DNA of 64,000 nt, from the NCBI GenBank assembly GCA_024742665.1, contig JANSYA010000001.1, forward strand, positions 124,001 to 188,000, read 5' to 3'. Shown here piece after piece: positions 25,267 through 33,108 of the stretch. The stretch comes from a bacterium (GTDB lineage Bacteria; Spirochaetota; Leptospiria; Leptospirales; Leptonemataceae). Numbering within the stretch: position 1 is the first letter of the stretch; each line of letters starts with the position of its first letter. The notes under the pieces are model-generated. The model did no database searches and had not been told where the DNA came from. It saw nothing but the letters and a program-made list of their open reading frames with translations. A program made the position numbers and the translations under genes.

Positions 25267-26820
25267 ATGCCAACATATCTTTCACCGGGAGTATTTGTGG
25301 AAGAAGTGCCAGCAGGCACACAGCCTATCGAGGGCGTGGGAACGTCCACGGGGGCCTTTGTAGGACTGGCGGAGCGGGGACCTACCGATTCCGCTCGTCT
25401 GATTACGAACTACACCCAGTTCGTAAACGAGTTCGGACGCCACATTGAAGATAGCTTTTTGGCCTATTCGGTCTTCAGCTTTTTTGCGGAAGGTGGTAAC
25501 CGTTGTTATGTGGTGCGCGTAGCGGGAGCCACGGCCGCCGCTTCGACCATCAGCTTAAACGGCGGCGACGGTAGCCCCGCGCTGCAAATCGACGCGGAGT
25601 CTGTTGGACTCTGGGGCGATCGCGTTAGCTTTAACATCGACGCGCCGACCAACGAAGATCCGACGACCCACTTCAAGTTGACCGTGCGGTTTCTCGATCA
25701 GGTCGGCGGTCGCGATAACCTGGTCGTTGAGCTGTACGACGACGTTTCGATGGACGACATCGAGTCGCGAGTGAACGGCGTCTCTTCGTATATCAGCGTC
25801 AGCTATCTGCCGCTGGCGACGGACGACAACCTGCGGACTCTCGTTCAGAAGCGGCCGGCGGACTCCGTCGACGCTGTGACCTTTACGCCGCTGGCCGGCG
25901 GGGCGGACGACAATGCGGGCGATTATATCGGCAGCGAGTCGGCGAAGTCCGGTCTGTACGCTTTCGACGTGATCGACGACATCAACATCGTCGCGATTCC
26001 GGACCTGGCGAAGATCGACGACGAAAATACCATGCGCAATCGCACGATCGACGCGCTGGTCTACTGCGAGAATCGCGCGGACTGCTTCTTTATCGCGGAT
26101 ACTCCGGACGGCGTCGAGCCTTCGGCGGTGCGCGAGTACAAGCAGGGCGGCGGTGCGACCTATACCGGCAACGCGCTCAATTCAACCTACGGCGCGCTGT
26201 ACTATCCGTGGATCAAAATCAGCGACCCCTTAAACGGCGGACGCGCGATCGACGTGCCTCCTTCGGGAGTGATCGCCGGTTCATTCGCGAACACCGATTC
26301 GACGCGCGGCGTTTTCAAGGCACCCGCGGGCACCGTGGACGGCTTTCTGAATTCGGCGCTGGGCATCGAACGTCAGGTGACGAAAGGCGAACAAGACGTA
26401 CTGAATCCCCTGGGTGTAAACGTGATTCGCCAGTTTCCTTCGGCGGGTATCGTAATCTGGGGCGCGCGTACGCTTTCGAATATCGCGGAATGGCGTTACG
26501 TCAACGTGCGTCGTCTGATGCTCTTCATCGAAGAGTCTATCGACGAAGGATCGCAGTTCGTGGTCTTCGAGCCGAACGATCCGACTCTGTGGGGCAAAGT
26601 TCGCCGTACATTAACGGCCTTTCTGACCCGCGTATGGCGCGACGGCGCGCTCTTCGGCAACAGCCCGGAAGAAGCGTTCTTCGTAAAAGTCGATGAAGAA
26701 AACAACCCGCCCGCGGTTCGCGACGCCGGTCAGTTGATCATCGAAGTGGGCGTGGCGCCCGTGAAGCCGGCGGAATTCGTCGTGATTCGCATCGCGCAGC
26801 AGACCCAGTCCACGAACTGA
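25267..26820 (+). CDS. contractile tail sheath protein
   Basis: The 517-residue sheath subunit, which polymerises around the tube and contracts to drive it into a target. The N terminus is the hallmark YLSPGVFVEEVPAG...VGTSTGAFVGLAERGP, and the C-terminal third carries the conserved sheath core: NPLGVNVIRQFP, GIVIWGARTLS, EWRYVNVRRLMLFIEESI, and the closing VEVGVAPVKPAEFVVIRI-like strand. An ideal AGGAGG lies at 25255-25260. Only one sheath gene is present, whereas PVC and Afp have three. Its size matches single-sheath systems. Confidence 0.95.
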   Translation: MPTYLSPGVFVEEVPAGTQPIEGVGTSTGAFVGLAERGPTDSARLITNYTQFVNEFGRHIEDSFLAYSVFSFFAEGGNRCYVVRVAGATAAASTISLNGGDGSPALQIDAESVGLWGDRVSFNIDAPTNEDPTTHFKLTVRFLDQVGGRDNLVVELYDDVSMDDIESRVNGVSSYISVSYLPLATDDNLRTLVQKRPADSVDAVTFTPLAGGADDNAGDYIGSESAKSGLYAFDVIDDINIVAIPDLAKIDDENTMRNRTIDALVYCENRADCFFIADTPDGVEPSAVREYKQGGGATYTGNALNSTYGALYYPWIKISDPLNGGRAIDVPPSGVIAGSFANTDSTRGVFKAPAGTVDGFLNSALGIERQVTKGEQDVLNPLGVNVIRQFPSAGIVIWGARTLSNIAEWRYVNVRRLMLFIEESIDEGSQFVVFEPNDPTLWGKVRRTLTAFLTRVWRDGALFGNSPEEAFFVKVDEENNPPAVRDAGQLIIEVGVAPVKPAEFVVIRIAQQTQSTN

Positions 26821-26849
26821 TCGTGGCCCCATCAGGAGGAAATTAGACA

Positions 26850-27293
26850 ATGGCAACAGGTGATAGAATAGACCCCTTTTTAGGCTTTCGGTTTCGCGTG
26901 GAAATCGACGGCATTCAAACGGCCGCCTTTTCGGAGGCGACCATTCCCGATACGACGACCGCCACCGCGGACTATCGCGAAGGCACCGATCCCAAGAACG
27001 TGCGCAAGCTTTCGGCTCTGAACAGTTACGGCAACGTAACTCTCAAGAAAGGCCTGAGCGCTTCGCGGGATATCAGCGACTGGCAGCGGGACGTCGAACA
27101 ATTCGGCGCCGGCCGCAATCGCCGCACGATTTCGTTGATCTTAGTCGACGACGAAGGCGTCGATTCGGCGCGCTGGGATATTATCGAAGCGTGGCCGACC
27201 AAGATCAATACGACGGGTCTCAACGCGACCGGTAACGCGGTGATGATTGAAACTCTGGAGATCGTGAACGAGGGTATCTCAAGGGTTGCCTGA
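26850..27293 (+). CDS. inner tube protein 1 (T4 gp19 family)
   Basis: A 147-residue tube subunit of the gp19/Hcp-like family that stacks as hexamers inside the sheath. Typical features are DPFLGFRFRVEIDGIQTAAF at the start, then YREGTDPKNVRKL, LKKGLSASRDISDWQ and the closing ETLEIVNEGISRV. It follows the sheath gene by 29 bases with an AGGAGGAAAT ribosome site. It is shorter than the second tube protein (28017-28535); in eCIS one tube protein forms most of the shaft and another makes the first layer on the baseplate. Which does which is not decided here. Confidence 0.93.
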   Translation: MATGDRIDPFLGFRFRVEIDGIQTAAFSEATIPDTTTATADYREGTDPKNVRKLSALNSYGNVTLKKGLSASRDISDWQRDVEQFGAGRNRRTISLILVDDEGVDSARWDIIEAWPTKINTTGLNATGNAVMIETLEIVNEGISRVA

Positions 27294-27344
27294 CGGCAGC
27301 CCCGAGATGATCTAAGAAATTGAGAACAGTCAGGAGCAGGATAT

Positions 27345-27737
27345 ATGCAGGACGTGATGGAAACCGTGCGAACGGAATTTGAATTCGTATTGCCCAGGGG
27401 GCTCGTCGATCCGGAAAGCGGAAACGTTTTTCGCGAAGGTTCGATGCGCCTGGCCACGGCGGCGGATGAGATTCTGCCGATGCGCGATCCGCGGGTGCAG
27501 CAGAATCCAGCCTACCTGACTGTGATTCTATTGTCGCGGGTCATAACGCGGCTTGGAAATCTAACGAATATCAATCCGCGGGTGATTGAAGGTCTCTTCG
27601 CCACTGACTTCGCGTACTTGCAGGAAATGTACAATCGCGTGAATCAGAACGGCAACAACGCCGTGCGAACGCAGTGTCCGGGATGCGGACAGCAGTTCGA
27701 CGTCGAAGTGGAGGCCGCATCGCCGGGGGAGGAGTGA
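27345..27737 (+). CDS. tail assembly chaperone-like protein with CPxCG motif
   Basis: A 130-residue protein. The N-terminal part (FEFVLPRGLVDPESGNVFREGSMRLAT...) and the helical VILLSRVITRLGNLTNINP segment are typical of the small protein encoded between the two tube genes in contractile injection systems. The C terminus carries a single CPGCG knuckle (about residue 110) that could bind zinc with a partner. Its stop overlaps the next gene's GTG start by GTGA. Position and pairing recall tail-assembly chaperones of phages, which act before the tube is built; the function is inferred. Confidence 0.65.
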   Translation: MQDVMETVRTEFEFVLPRGLVDPESGNVFREGSMRLATAADEILPMRDPRVQQNPAYLTVILLSRVITRLGNLTNINPRVIEGLFATDFAYLQEMYNRVNQNGNNAVRTQCPGCGQQFDVEVEAASPGEE

Positions 27738-27931
27738 AGGGCTATCCCCTCGATCGTTTGCACGAGGAGATAGCCTTTGTTTCGTATCACTTTCACTGGA
27801 GCCACGGCGCTCTAATGCAAATGGAACACTCCGAACGCAAGCGCTGGTGCGAAGAGATCAGCAAGATCAATCGCAAAGTCGCTTCGAGTGAAGAGAATCA
27901 AAACGAAAGATCGTTTGAACAGATGCTTTGA
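27734..27931 (+). CDS. DUF6760-like small protein
   Basis: A 65-residue helical protein starting at a GTG that overlaps the preceding stop. It has the features of a small family regularly found between the tube genes of contractile injection systems: YPLDRLHEEIAFVSYHFHW followed by MEHSERKRWCEEISKIN. The GTG sits only three bases after GGGGGAG, so it depends on translational coupling to the upstream gene. The two frames overlap by about 60 open bases in the -1 relation, so a fused product by frameshifting is conceivable, but no canonical slippery heptamer was found. Confidence 0.7.
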   Translation: MKGYPLDRLHEEIAFVSYHFHWSHGALMQMEHSERKRWCEEISKINRKVASSEENQNERSFEQML

Positions 27932-28016
27932 TGGTTTCGCGCACGTCGCGGGCCCCCTGGAATTACGCGCGGCGCGAGTTTCGCACGGCGCAATCTGAGC
28001 GATACAGGAGAAGAAT

Positions 28017-28535
28017 ATGCCGGTAATCGGATTTTCAAATAGAGCGGCGATCGCCGGGAGTTCTACGGGCACCCGTCTCGATCCCTTCATGGCGTATAAT
28101 TTCCACCTGGAAATCGACGGCCTGATTGTCGGTGGCTTCGAAGACGTTTCCGGACTATCGATTACGACTTCGGTCAAAAAGTACCGCGAAGGCGGTCGCA
28201 ACGATTCGGAACTGGTCTTCGCCGAGTATACCAGCTTTCCCGATATCGTTTTGAGTCGGGGTATGTCCGACGTTGATCAGCTGTACGGTTGGTACTACGA
28301 CGTAACCCAGGGCAAGATCAATCGCAAGAGCGGCACGATCTACTTATTGGACGACGAAGGAATCCCCGTCACCTGGTGGGATTTTTCAGATGCCTTTCCC
28401 GTGAAGTGGGATGGCCCGACCCTGAGCGCGAAGACCAGCGCGATTGCGACGGAGAAGTTGACTCTCGTACATGAAGGACTCAAGCGCAGCGAAACCGCGC
28501 GCTTACTGTCGGCCTTTCGCAACGTGATCGGTTAA
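28017..28535 (+). CDS. inner tube protein 2 (T4 gp19 family)
   Basis: A 172-residue second tube protein. The hallmark segments are DPFMAYNFHLEIDGLIVGGF, EDVSGLSITTSVKKYREGG, DIVLSRGMSDVDQLYGWY and TEKLTLVHEGLKR. It is longer than tube protein 1, with an extended C-terminal helix (LKRSETARLLSAF). In Afp and PVC the equivalent (Afp5/Pvc5) is the layer that contacts the hub; assignment is by order and size only. A CAGGAGAAGA ribosome site precedes the ATG. Confidence 0.92.
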   Translation: MPVIGFSNRAAIAGSSTGTRLDPFMAYNFHLEIDGLIVGGFEDVSGLSITTSVKKYREGGRNDSELVFAEYTSFPDIVLSRGMSDVDQLYGWYYDVTQGKINRKSGTIYLLDDEGIPVTWWDFSDAFPVKWDGPTLSAKTSAIATEKLTLVHEGLKRSETARLLSAFRNVIG

Positions 28536-28555
28536 ACGAATTACTATTTAATCAA

Positions 28556-29770
28556 ATGAAACTACGAGCGAACATAAAAGAGCTTCCGCCGCTGGCGGGA
28601 CGTTTGCAGCGCCGCTTTGTATTGCCGCGGGCGCTGCAGATCTTTCGCCGCCTCAGTCTGCGGATGGATCTGAATCGATCGTGGCCGGATCTGCCGTATA
28701 TGAATTTCGTTCGTAGATGGAACGGGCGCGGCGACTCGCAAAACGATCGCCCGACCTCGCGGGCTTCGACGCCGATCCATCACACATCGCTGCATACGCA
28801 CATCGCGCTTTCGCCGGTGATTACCAGGATCGTGCGCGAAGAATATACGCTGCCGGTGCGCGAACTGCGATCGGACACGGCGGGGGATTCTCGCGATAGT
28901 CTGGACTTCGCGTCCAGCGCCGGTCCGGGCGGTGCGAGCGCGGGCGAAAACGATCGCGCTTCTCGACTCGTGCAATTGGTGCAGGTCGTGCATCGCGAGC
29001 GGCCCGTCGTTGTGCGCGGCACGGAGCCGCCGCGTTCCGCGATGGAGAGCGTGGGTTCGCAAAATGCGCCGGCGATTGCGGCGAATCAATCCGACGTTGA
29101 TCGGAGTTCGGGTGCGGCCCCTTCGGGACTTACATATTCGCGTCCGGAACGGAGCGCGCTGGAAGGCATCGCCCGGGAATACGGCCTGGATTCGAGCGCG
29201 ATCTCATTGATGGCCGGGGCCGGAGAGTCGATCGGTCCGGACGCTGAGCAGACTCTGCCGGCGCCGATTTTGCCGCCGGAGATGCAGGAATTTTTGCAGA
29301 TCAATCCGGAAGATTTCGCGCCCCACGCGAAACGATTTCAACCTGCACGCCGCGCCGGAGGCCCAGGCGGTGGACAAGATGATACGCCGCCGGTTGTGGG
29401 GGCCTCCAGTCCGGGAAGCGCGAGCCGGGCAAAGCCGCCGGAGCTGAAACTGCCGGATGCCTCCGCTGATTTCGGAGCGGATCGATCCGGGGGCTCGGAA
29501 GCGCGTCGCTTTCGCGCATCCCGTAAGAATCCTGGAAGTGCGGCTACGTCCGTCGTACGCGAAGCGCGTCGACCGACTATCGAACGCGAGCCGGAAAACA
29601 TCAGGGATCCGCGGGCGGAAGCCGAGGTGCAAACGGCGATCGTACAGGATACGGTTCGTAAAACTCTGCGAACTTTATCGCAGCCGGACGTCGAAGCCTT
29701 CGCCGATCGCGTTTCGCGTTCGATTGAAAGGCGTATGCAAATTGATCGGGACTGGAGGGGCGACCGATGA
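28556..29770 (+). CDS. large disordered injection-system protein
   Basis: A 404-residue protein rich in Arg, Ser, Pro, Gly and Ala. Only the ends look structured: a basic N terminus (about 1-60) and a C-terminal helix about residues 365-404 (VEAFADRVSRSIERRMQIDRDW). That last segment resembles the LADRVYxLLxRRLxxERER ending found in proteins at this position in other contractile systems. The central 300 residues are low complexity. Its stop overlaps the LysM gene's start (ATGA). It could be a tube-lumen or assembly protein, or stand in for the missing tape measure; both are speculation. Confidence 0.6.
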   Translation: MKLRANIKELPPLAGRLQRRFVLPRALQIFRRLSLRMDLNRSWPDLPYMNFVRRWNGRGDSQNDRPTSRASTPIHHTSLHTHIALSPVITRIVREEYTLPVRELRSDTAGDSRDSLDFASSAGPGGASAGENDRASRLVQLVQVVHRERPVVVRGTEPPRSAMESVGSQNAPAIAANQSDVDRSSGAAPSGLTYSRPERSALEGIAREYGLDSSAISLMAGAGESIGPDAEQTLPAPILPPEMQEFLQINPEDFAPHAKRFQPARRAGGPGGGQDDTPPVVGASSPGSASRAKPPELKLPDASADFGADRSGGSEARRFRASRKNPGSAATSVVREARRPTIEREPENIRDPRAEAEVQTAIVQDTVRKTLRTLSQPDVEAFADRVSRSIERRMQIDRDWRGDR

Positions 29771-30426
29771 CCATTCGCACGAGAGCGTTTATCGTATTTC
29801 AACTGGATAAGGGCAGTCGATTGCCGGGGGGCCTGCTCCCCGTGCAGTTCAACCCGACCGAGCTGTCCGAAAGCACCACAGCTGTGTACACAAAGCAGAC
29901 CACTTCGGAGGAATCGGGCAAAAATTATGTTCAGACCAATCGAGACGACTTCACAGTGAAGTTGTTCTACGACGCGTCCGAAGCGAGCAATCCGATTCTG
30001 CGGAACGTAATGAAGCAGGTGAAGCCCTTACAGCTTTTGGTGCGACCGACGATCCTCTTTCCCGACATCAAGGTGCCGCCGACCTGCACGTTTATCTGGG
30101 GCACTTTTTTCTATCGCGGTCAGATCACCCGTATCCAGGAAAACTACAGCTATTTCACTCAAGAAGGTTTTCCGATGCGTGCCGACGTAACGGTGACCTT
30201 CTCTTCCTGTAAGAGTCAGCAGGAAGCCAAAGAAACCAATCCCAGCAGCAACAGTCGCGTGCTGCGCACAGTCCGCGAAAGCGATCGTCTGGATTTGATC
30301 GCCTTCGACGTTTACGGAGATTCGACGAAGTGGCCGTTGATCGCCGAGGCCAACGACATAGTCGATCCGGTCGGCTTCCCGCGGGCCGAAGACCTCGGAA
30401 CTCAAATTGCGATCCCGGAGCTTTAA
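29767..30426 (+). CDS. LysM-containing hub/baseplate protein (Afp7/Pvc7-like)
   Basis: A 219-residue protein. The N-terminal part is typical of CIS hub connectors (VQFNPTELSESTTAVYTKQ), and the C-terminal 55 residues form a LysM-like domain (VRESDRLDLIAFDVYGDSTKW...AEANDI...GTQIAIPEL). In Afp and PVC this protein links the hub to tube and wedge and is related to T4 gp53. It overlaps the preceding gene by ATGA and is followed three bases later by the gpD-like gene. Confidence 0.88.
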   Translation: MTIRTRAFIVFQLDKGSRLPGGLLPVQFNPTELSESTTAVYTKQTTSEESGKNYVQTNRDDFTVKLFYDASEASNPILRNVMKQVKPLQLLVRPTILFPDIKVPPTCTFIWGTFFYRGQITRIQENYSYFTQEGFPMRADVTVTFSSCKSQQEAKETNPSSNSRVLRTVRESDRLDLIAFDVYGDSTKWPLIAEANDIVDPVGFPRAEDLGTQIAIPEL

Positions 30427-30429
30427 CTC

Positions 30430-31539
30430 GTGGAGGCTGATAACAACAGTTTATCCGTCGCAGCCGTCGACGTGAAGATCGACGGGCGAACCCAGAGCGC
30501 CGCCGACGCCAGCGCTCTAAAAGAGCTGCTGGTCGAGGACTGCATCAATCGGCCGACCATGTTTTGCGTGAAGTATATGATCTATCGCGAGCGCAGGAAG
30601 AGCGCAGGACTCGACGGCGCCGGCGCGGTTCGCATCGACAAGGTCGACGACGATATCTTCGAGCAGTTCAGTCTGGGCGCGGAAATCGAAGTGCAGCTCG
30701 GCATCAATGAAACTGTAAGGATGATGACGGGCAGAGTCGCCGCTCTCGAACCCGACTACGATCCCGCGAATCCGTGCCTCGCCGTTCGAGGCTATGACGG
30801 CATGTTCGATTTGCGTTTCGGAACGAAGAGCCGATCTTTCACGGATATAAAAGACAGCACGATCGCGCAGCAGCTGGCTGCTGAAGCCGGGCTCGGCGCT
30901 GATATCACCGATACGCGCACAATCCATCCGTATTTATTCCAGAACAACCAATCGAATTATGATTTCCTGTGTGAACGCGCAGAGCGCCTGGACTACGAGC
31001 TGCTAATCGAAGATGATCGTGTGCTGCGCTTCGGTCCGCCGCGCGAAGCCCAGGAGCCGGAAGCCGAGTTGGATTTCGCCATCGGCGGGGAAATCAAACA
31101 GTTCTATCCGCGTATGAAAACTCTCACGCGCGACAGCGAAATCGAGCTGCGAGGTTGGGATGTGAATCGCAAGCAGCTGATCCAGGCCCGGGCGCGTCGC
31201 GGCGACGAGCTGGTGATTCCGCGGGGCGGTCAGCGCAGCGGCTTCGATTACTCCGTCGACGGCTTCCGCGATTCCGCGAGCACGATCATCGACGAACCGC
31301 TCATCGACGATAGTGACGCGCAGAATCTGGCGCAGGCTCGCTATCGCCGTAGCCTGCGCGGTTTTATTACCGGCGAAGGCGTGGCGAAAGGCGATCCGCG
31401 AATTCGCGCCGGCCGCACCGTGCGCATTACCAGCATCGGCAGCAAATTTTCAGGCGTTTACTATGTGGTGTCATCGCGCCATCACTTCACATCCCAGGGT
31501 TACGAAACCAGCTTCAAAGTCCGGAGGCCCAATATATGA
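30430..31539 (+). CDS. baseplate hub protein (phage late control gpD / T4 gp27-like)
   Basis: A 369-residue hub protein starting at GTG 30430. Recognisable gpD/VgrG N-domain segments are VRGYDGMFDLRFGTKSRSF, STIAQQLAAEAGLGADI, NYDFLCERAERLDYELLIED and the C-terminal GRTVRITSIGSKFSGVYYVV. It forms the trimeric adaptor between the sixfold tube and the threefold spike. In Afp and PVC this domain is fused to the spike as Afp8; here hub and spike are separate genes, overlapping by ATGA. Confidence 0.9.
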   Translation: MEADNNSLSVAAVDVKIDGRTQSAADASALKELLVEDCINRPTMFCVKYMIYRERRKSAGLDGAGAVRIDKVDDDIFEQFSLGAEIEVQLGINETVRMMTGRVAALEPDYDPANPCLAVRGYDGMFDLRFGTKSRSFTDIKDSTIAQQLAAEAGLGADITDTRTIHPYLFQNNQSNYDFLCERAERLDYELLIEDDRVLRFGPPREAQEPEAELDFAIGGEIKQFYPRMKTLTRDSEIELRGWDVNRKQLIQARARRGDELVIPRGGQRSGFDYSVDGFRDSASTIIDEPLIDDSDAQNLAQARYRRSLRGFITGEGVAKGDPRIRAGRTVRITSIGSKFSGVYYVVSSRHHFTSQGYETSFKVRRPNI

Positions 31540-32201
31540 GTTTATACGACGCTATGTCCGGGGGCGGCGATGCCGGAGTTTCTCGTCACGGCCTGCACGA
31601 ATCCAAAGTGCTGGGAGTGATGATCGGAGTCGTGAGCGACAATCAGGATCCGGATCGCCTGGGGCGCGTGAAAGTGCGACTGCCTCGGTTGACCGGCGAA
31701 GACGAAAGCGCGTGGGCCCGGATCGTAACCTTTATGGCCGGACCGGATATGGGCGCGGTGTTTATTCCGGAAGTCGACGACGAGGTGCTGGTGGCTTTCG
31801 AGCAGGGCGACGTGAATCTTCCGTACGTTCTGGGTTCGCTGCATAACGGCCGCGACGCCGCCCCGTACGCGAACGCCGACGGCTTGAACAAAGAGCGCGT
31901 CATTAAATCGAAAAGCGGTCACGTCATTCGCCTCGATGATACGCCCGGGCTGGAGAAAATCGAAATCATCGATAAGACCGGCCAGAATATGATTACGATC
32001 GATTCATCTGAGAACAAAATCAAAATCGAAGCGAAGGCCGGCATCGAACTAAAGGTCGGGGACGACGGCGATTTTACGATGAGCGCGAAGCAACTGAACT
32101 TCGAGGCGAGCGACGCGATCAATTTTACGGCGACCGGCGCGATCAACGTGACCAGCTCCGACAAAGTGAACGTAATCGGACCGGAGATAAACTTAAACTA
32201 A
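31536..32201 (+). CDS. baseplate spike protein (gpV / T4 gp5-like)
   Basis: A 221-residue central spike. The OB-fold domain (about 25-110) shows GVVSDNQDPDRLGRVKVRLP, ESAWARIV, PEVDDEVLVAFEQGD and PYVLGSLHNGRD. It is followed by a beta-helix of short repeats (SGHVIRLDDT, NMITIDSSENKIKIEAKAG, DAINFTATGAINVTSSD), the needle. No lysozyme domain is inserted. A PAAR tip gene follows. The order hub, spike, PAAR supports a complete piercing assembly. Confidence 0.93.
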   Translation: MSLYDAMSGGGDAGVSRHGLHESKVLGVMIGVVSDNQDPDRLGRVKVRLPRLTGEDESAWARIVTFMAGPDMGAVFIPEVDDEVLVAFEQGDVNLPYVLGSLHNGRDAAPYANADGLNKERVIKSKSGHVIRLDDTPGLEKIEIIDKTGQNMITIDSSENKIKIEAKAGIELKVGDDGDFTMSAKQLNFEASDAINFTATGAINVTSSDKVNVIGPEINLN

Positions 32202-32270
32202 ACGAAGTAAATGACGCGCTTCGGCCGTATGCGGGCGGCGCGAAACTAAGACTGAGAAACGAGAGAGACT

Positions 32271-32669
32271 ATGGGACAAGCAGCGGCGAAAGAAGGCGAT
32301 TTGATTACGAATCCGAGCGACATTCATCTCGTGGTGCTCGACCCCTTGACTCAGGCGCCGGTTCCGGTGCCCGGGCACTCTTTTTCGGGCGCGATCAACG
32401 CGGGTCTTTCGCCGAACGTAAACATCGAAGGTCGCAAGGCGGCTCTGAAGGGCGCGACCGCCGACAACAGCCCGCCCCATATACCCAACGGTCTGCGTTT
32501 CTTTAAGGAACCCGAGAATACGGCTACGGTGACCGGCGGCAGCTTTACGGTGAAGATCAACGGGATCGAGGCGGTGCGCGCGGGCGACAGCGCTACGACC
32601 TGCAACGATCCGCCGGTGCCTGACGGCGGCTCGGTGGAAGTGCCGTTCTCTACGGTTCGAATCGGTTGA
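32271..32669 (+). CDS. PAAR-type spike tip protein
   Basis: A 132-residue protein with the PAAR-like pattern: PVPGHSFSGAIN early on, and GSFTVKINGIEAVRAGDSATTCNDPP near the C terminus, where the Gly-Asp turn and His/Cys residues typically bind the metal that sharpens the spike. It caps the gpV spike and may carry cargo. It has no C-terminal toxin extension. It follows the spike gene by 69 bases. Confidence 0.85.
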   Translation: MGQAAAKEGDLITNPSDIHLVVLDPLTQAPVPVPGHSFSGAINAGLSPNVNIEGRKAALKGATADNSPPHIPNGLRFFKEPENTATVTGGSFTVKINGIEAVRAGDSATTCNDPPVPDGGSVEVPFSTVRIG

Positions 32670-32712
32670 GTTGGATGCCCGCAGTGCGCAGGACGAAGGA
32701 CAGGAATAGATT

Positions 32713-33105
32713 ATGACGAACGCGGATTTTTTAGGAGTGGGATGGAAGTTCCCCCTGTCGCTCAAGGACGGAGAGTTCGAGCTGGTCGAGGCGGAAGATT
32801 CGATTCGTGAATCGATTCTATTGATACTCCGGACTTCGAAGGGCGAACGCGTCATGCGTCCGAACTTCGGCTGCGGCATCAACGACCTGGTCTTCGACGG
32901 CAACAACAGCGGTACCGCGACGCTGATTCAGACGACCGTCGAAGACGCCCTGCGCGATTTCGAAAGCAGAATCAACGTCAGCGACGTGCGAGTCATTCCT
33001 GACGAGCTCGAAGAAAATCGTCTCAACATCGAGATTGATTATATCGTTCGCACTTCAAACCGCCGCCAGAACCTGGTGTATCCCTTTTACCTGGAGGAAG
33101 TATAA
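32713..33105 (+). CDS. baseplate wedge protein, GPW/gp25 family
   Basis: A 130-residue gp25-family protein that joins the baseplate wedge and initiates sheath assembly. It has the characteristic FPLSLKDGEFELVEAEDSIRESI, ILRTSKGERVMRPNFGCGI (containing the invariant RVMRPxFG) and VEDALRDFESRINV. It is the Afp9/Pvc9 equivalent. Three bases separate it from the giant baseplate gene. Confidence 0.95.
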   Translation: MTNADFLGVGWKFPLSLKDGEFELVEAEDSIRESILLILRTSKGERVMRPNFGCGINDLVFDGNNSGTATLIQTTVEDALRDFESRINVSDVRVIPDELEENRLNIEIDYIVRTSNRRQNLVYPFYLEEV

Positions 33106-33108
33106 ATT

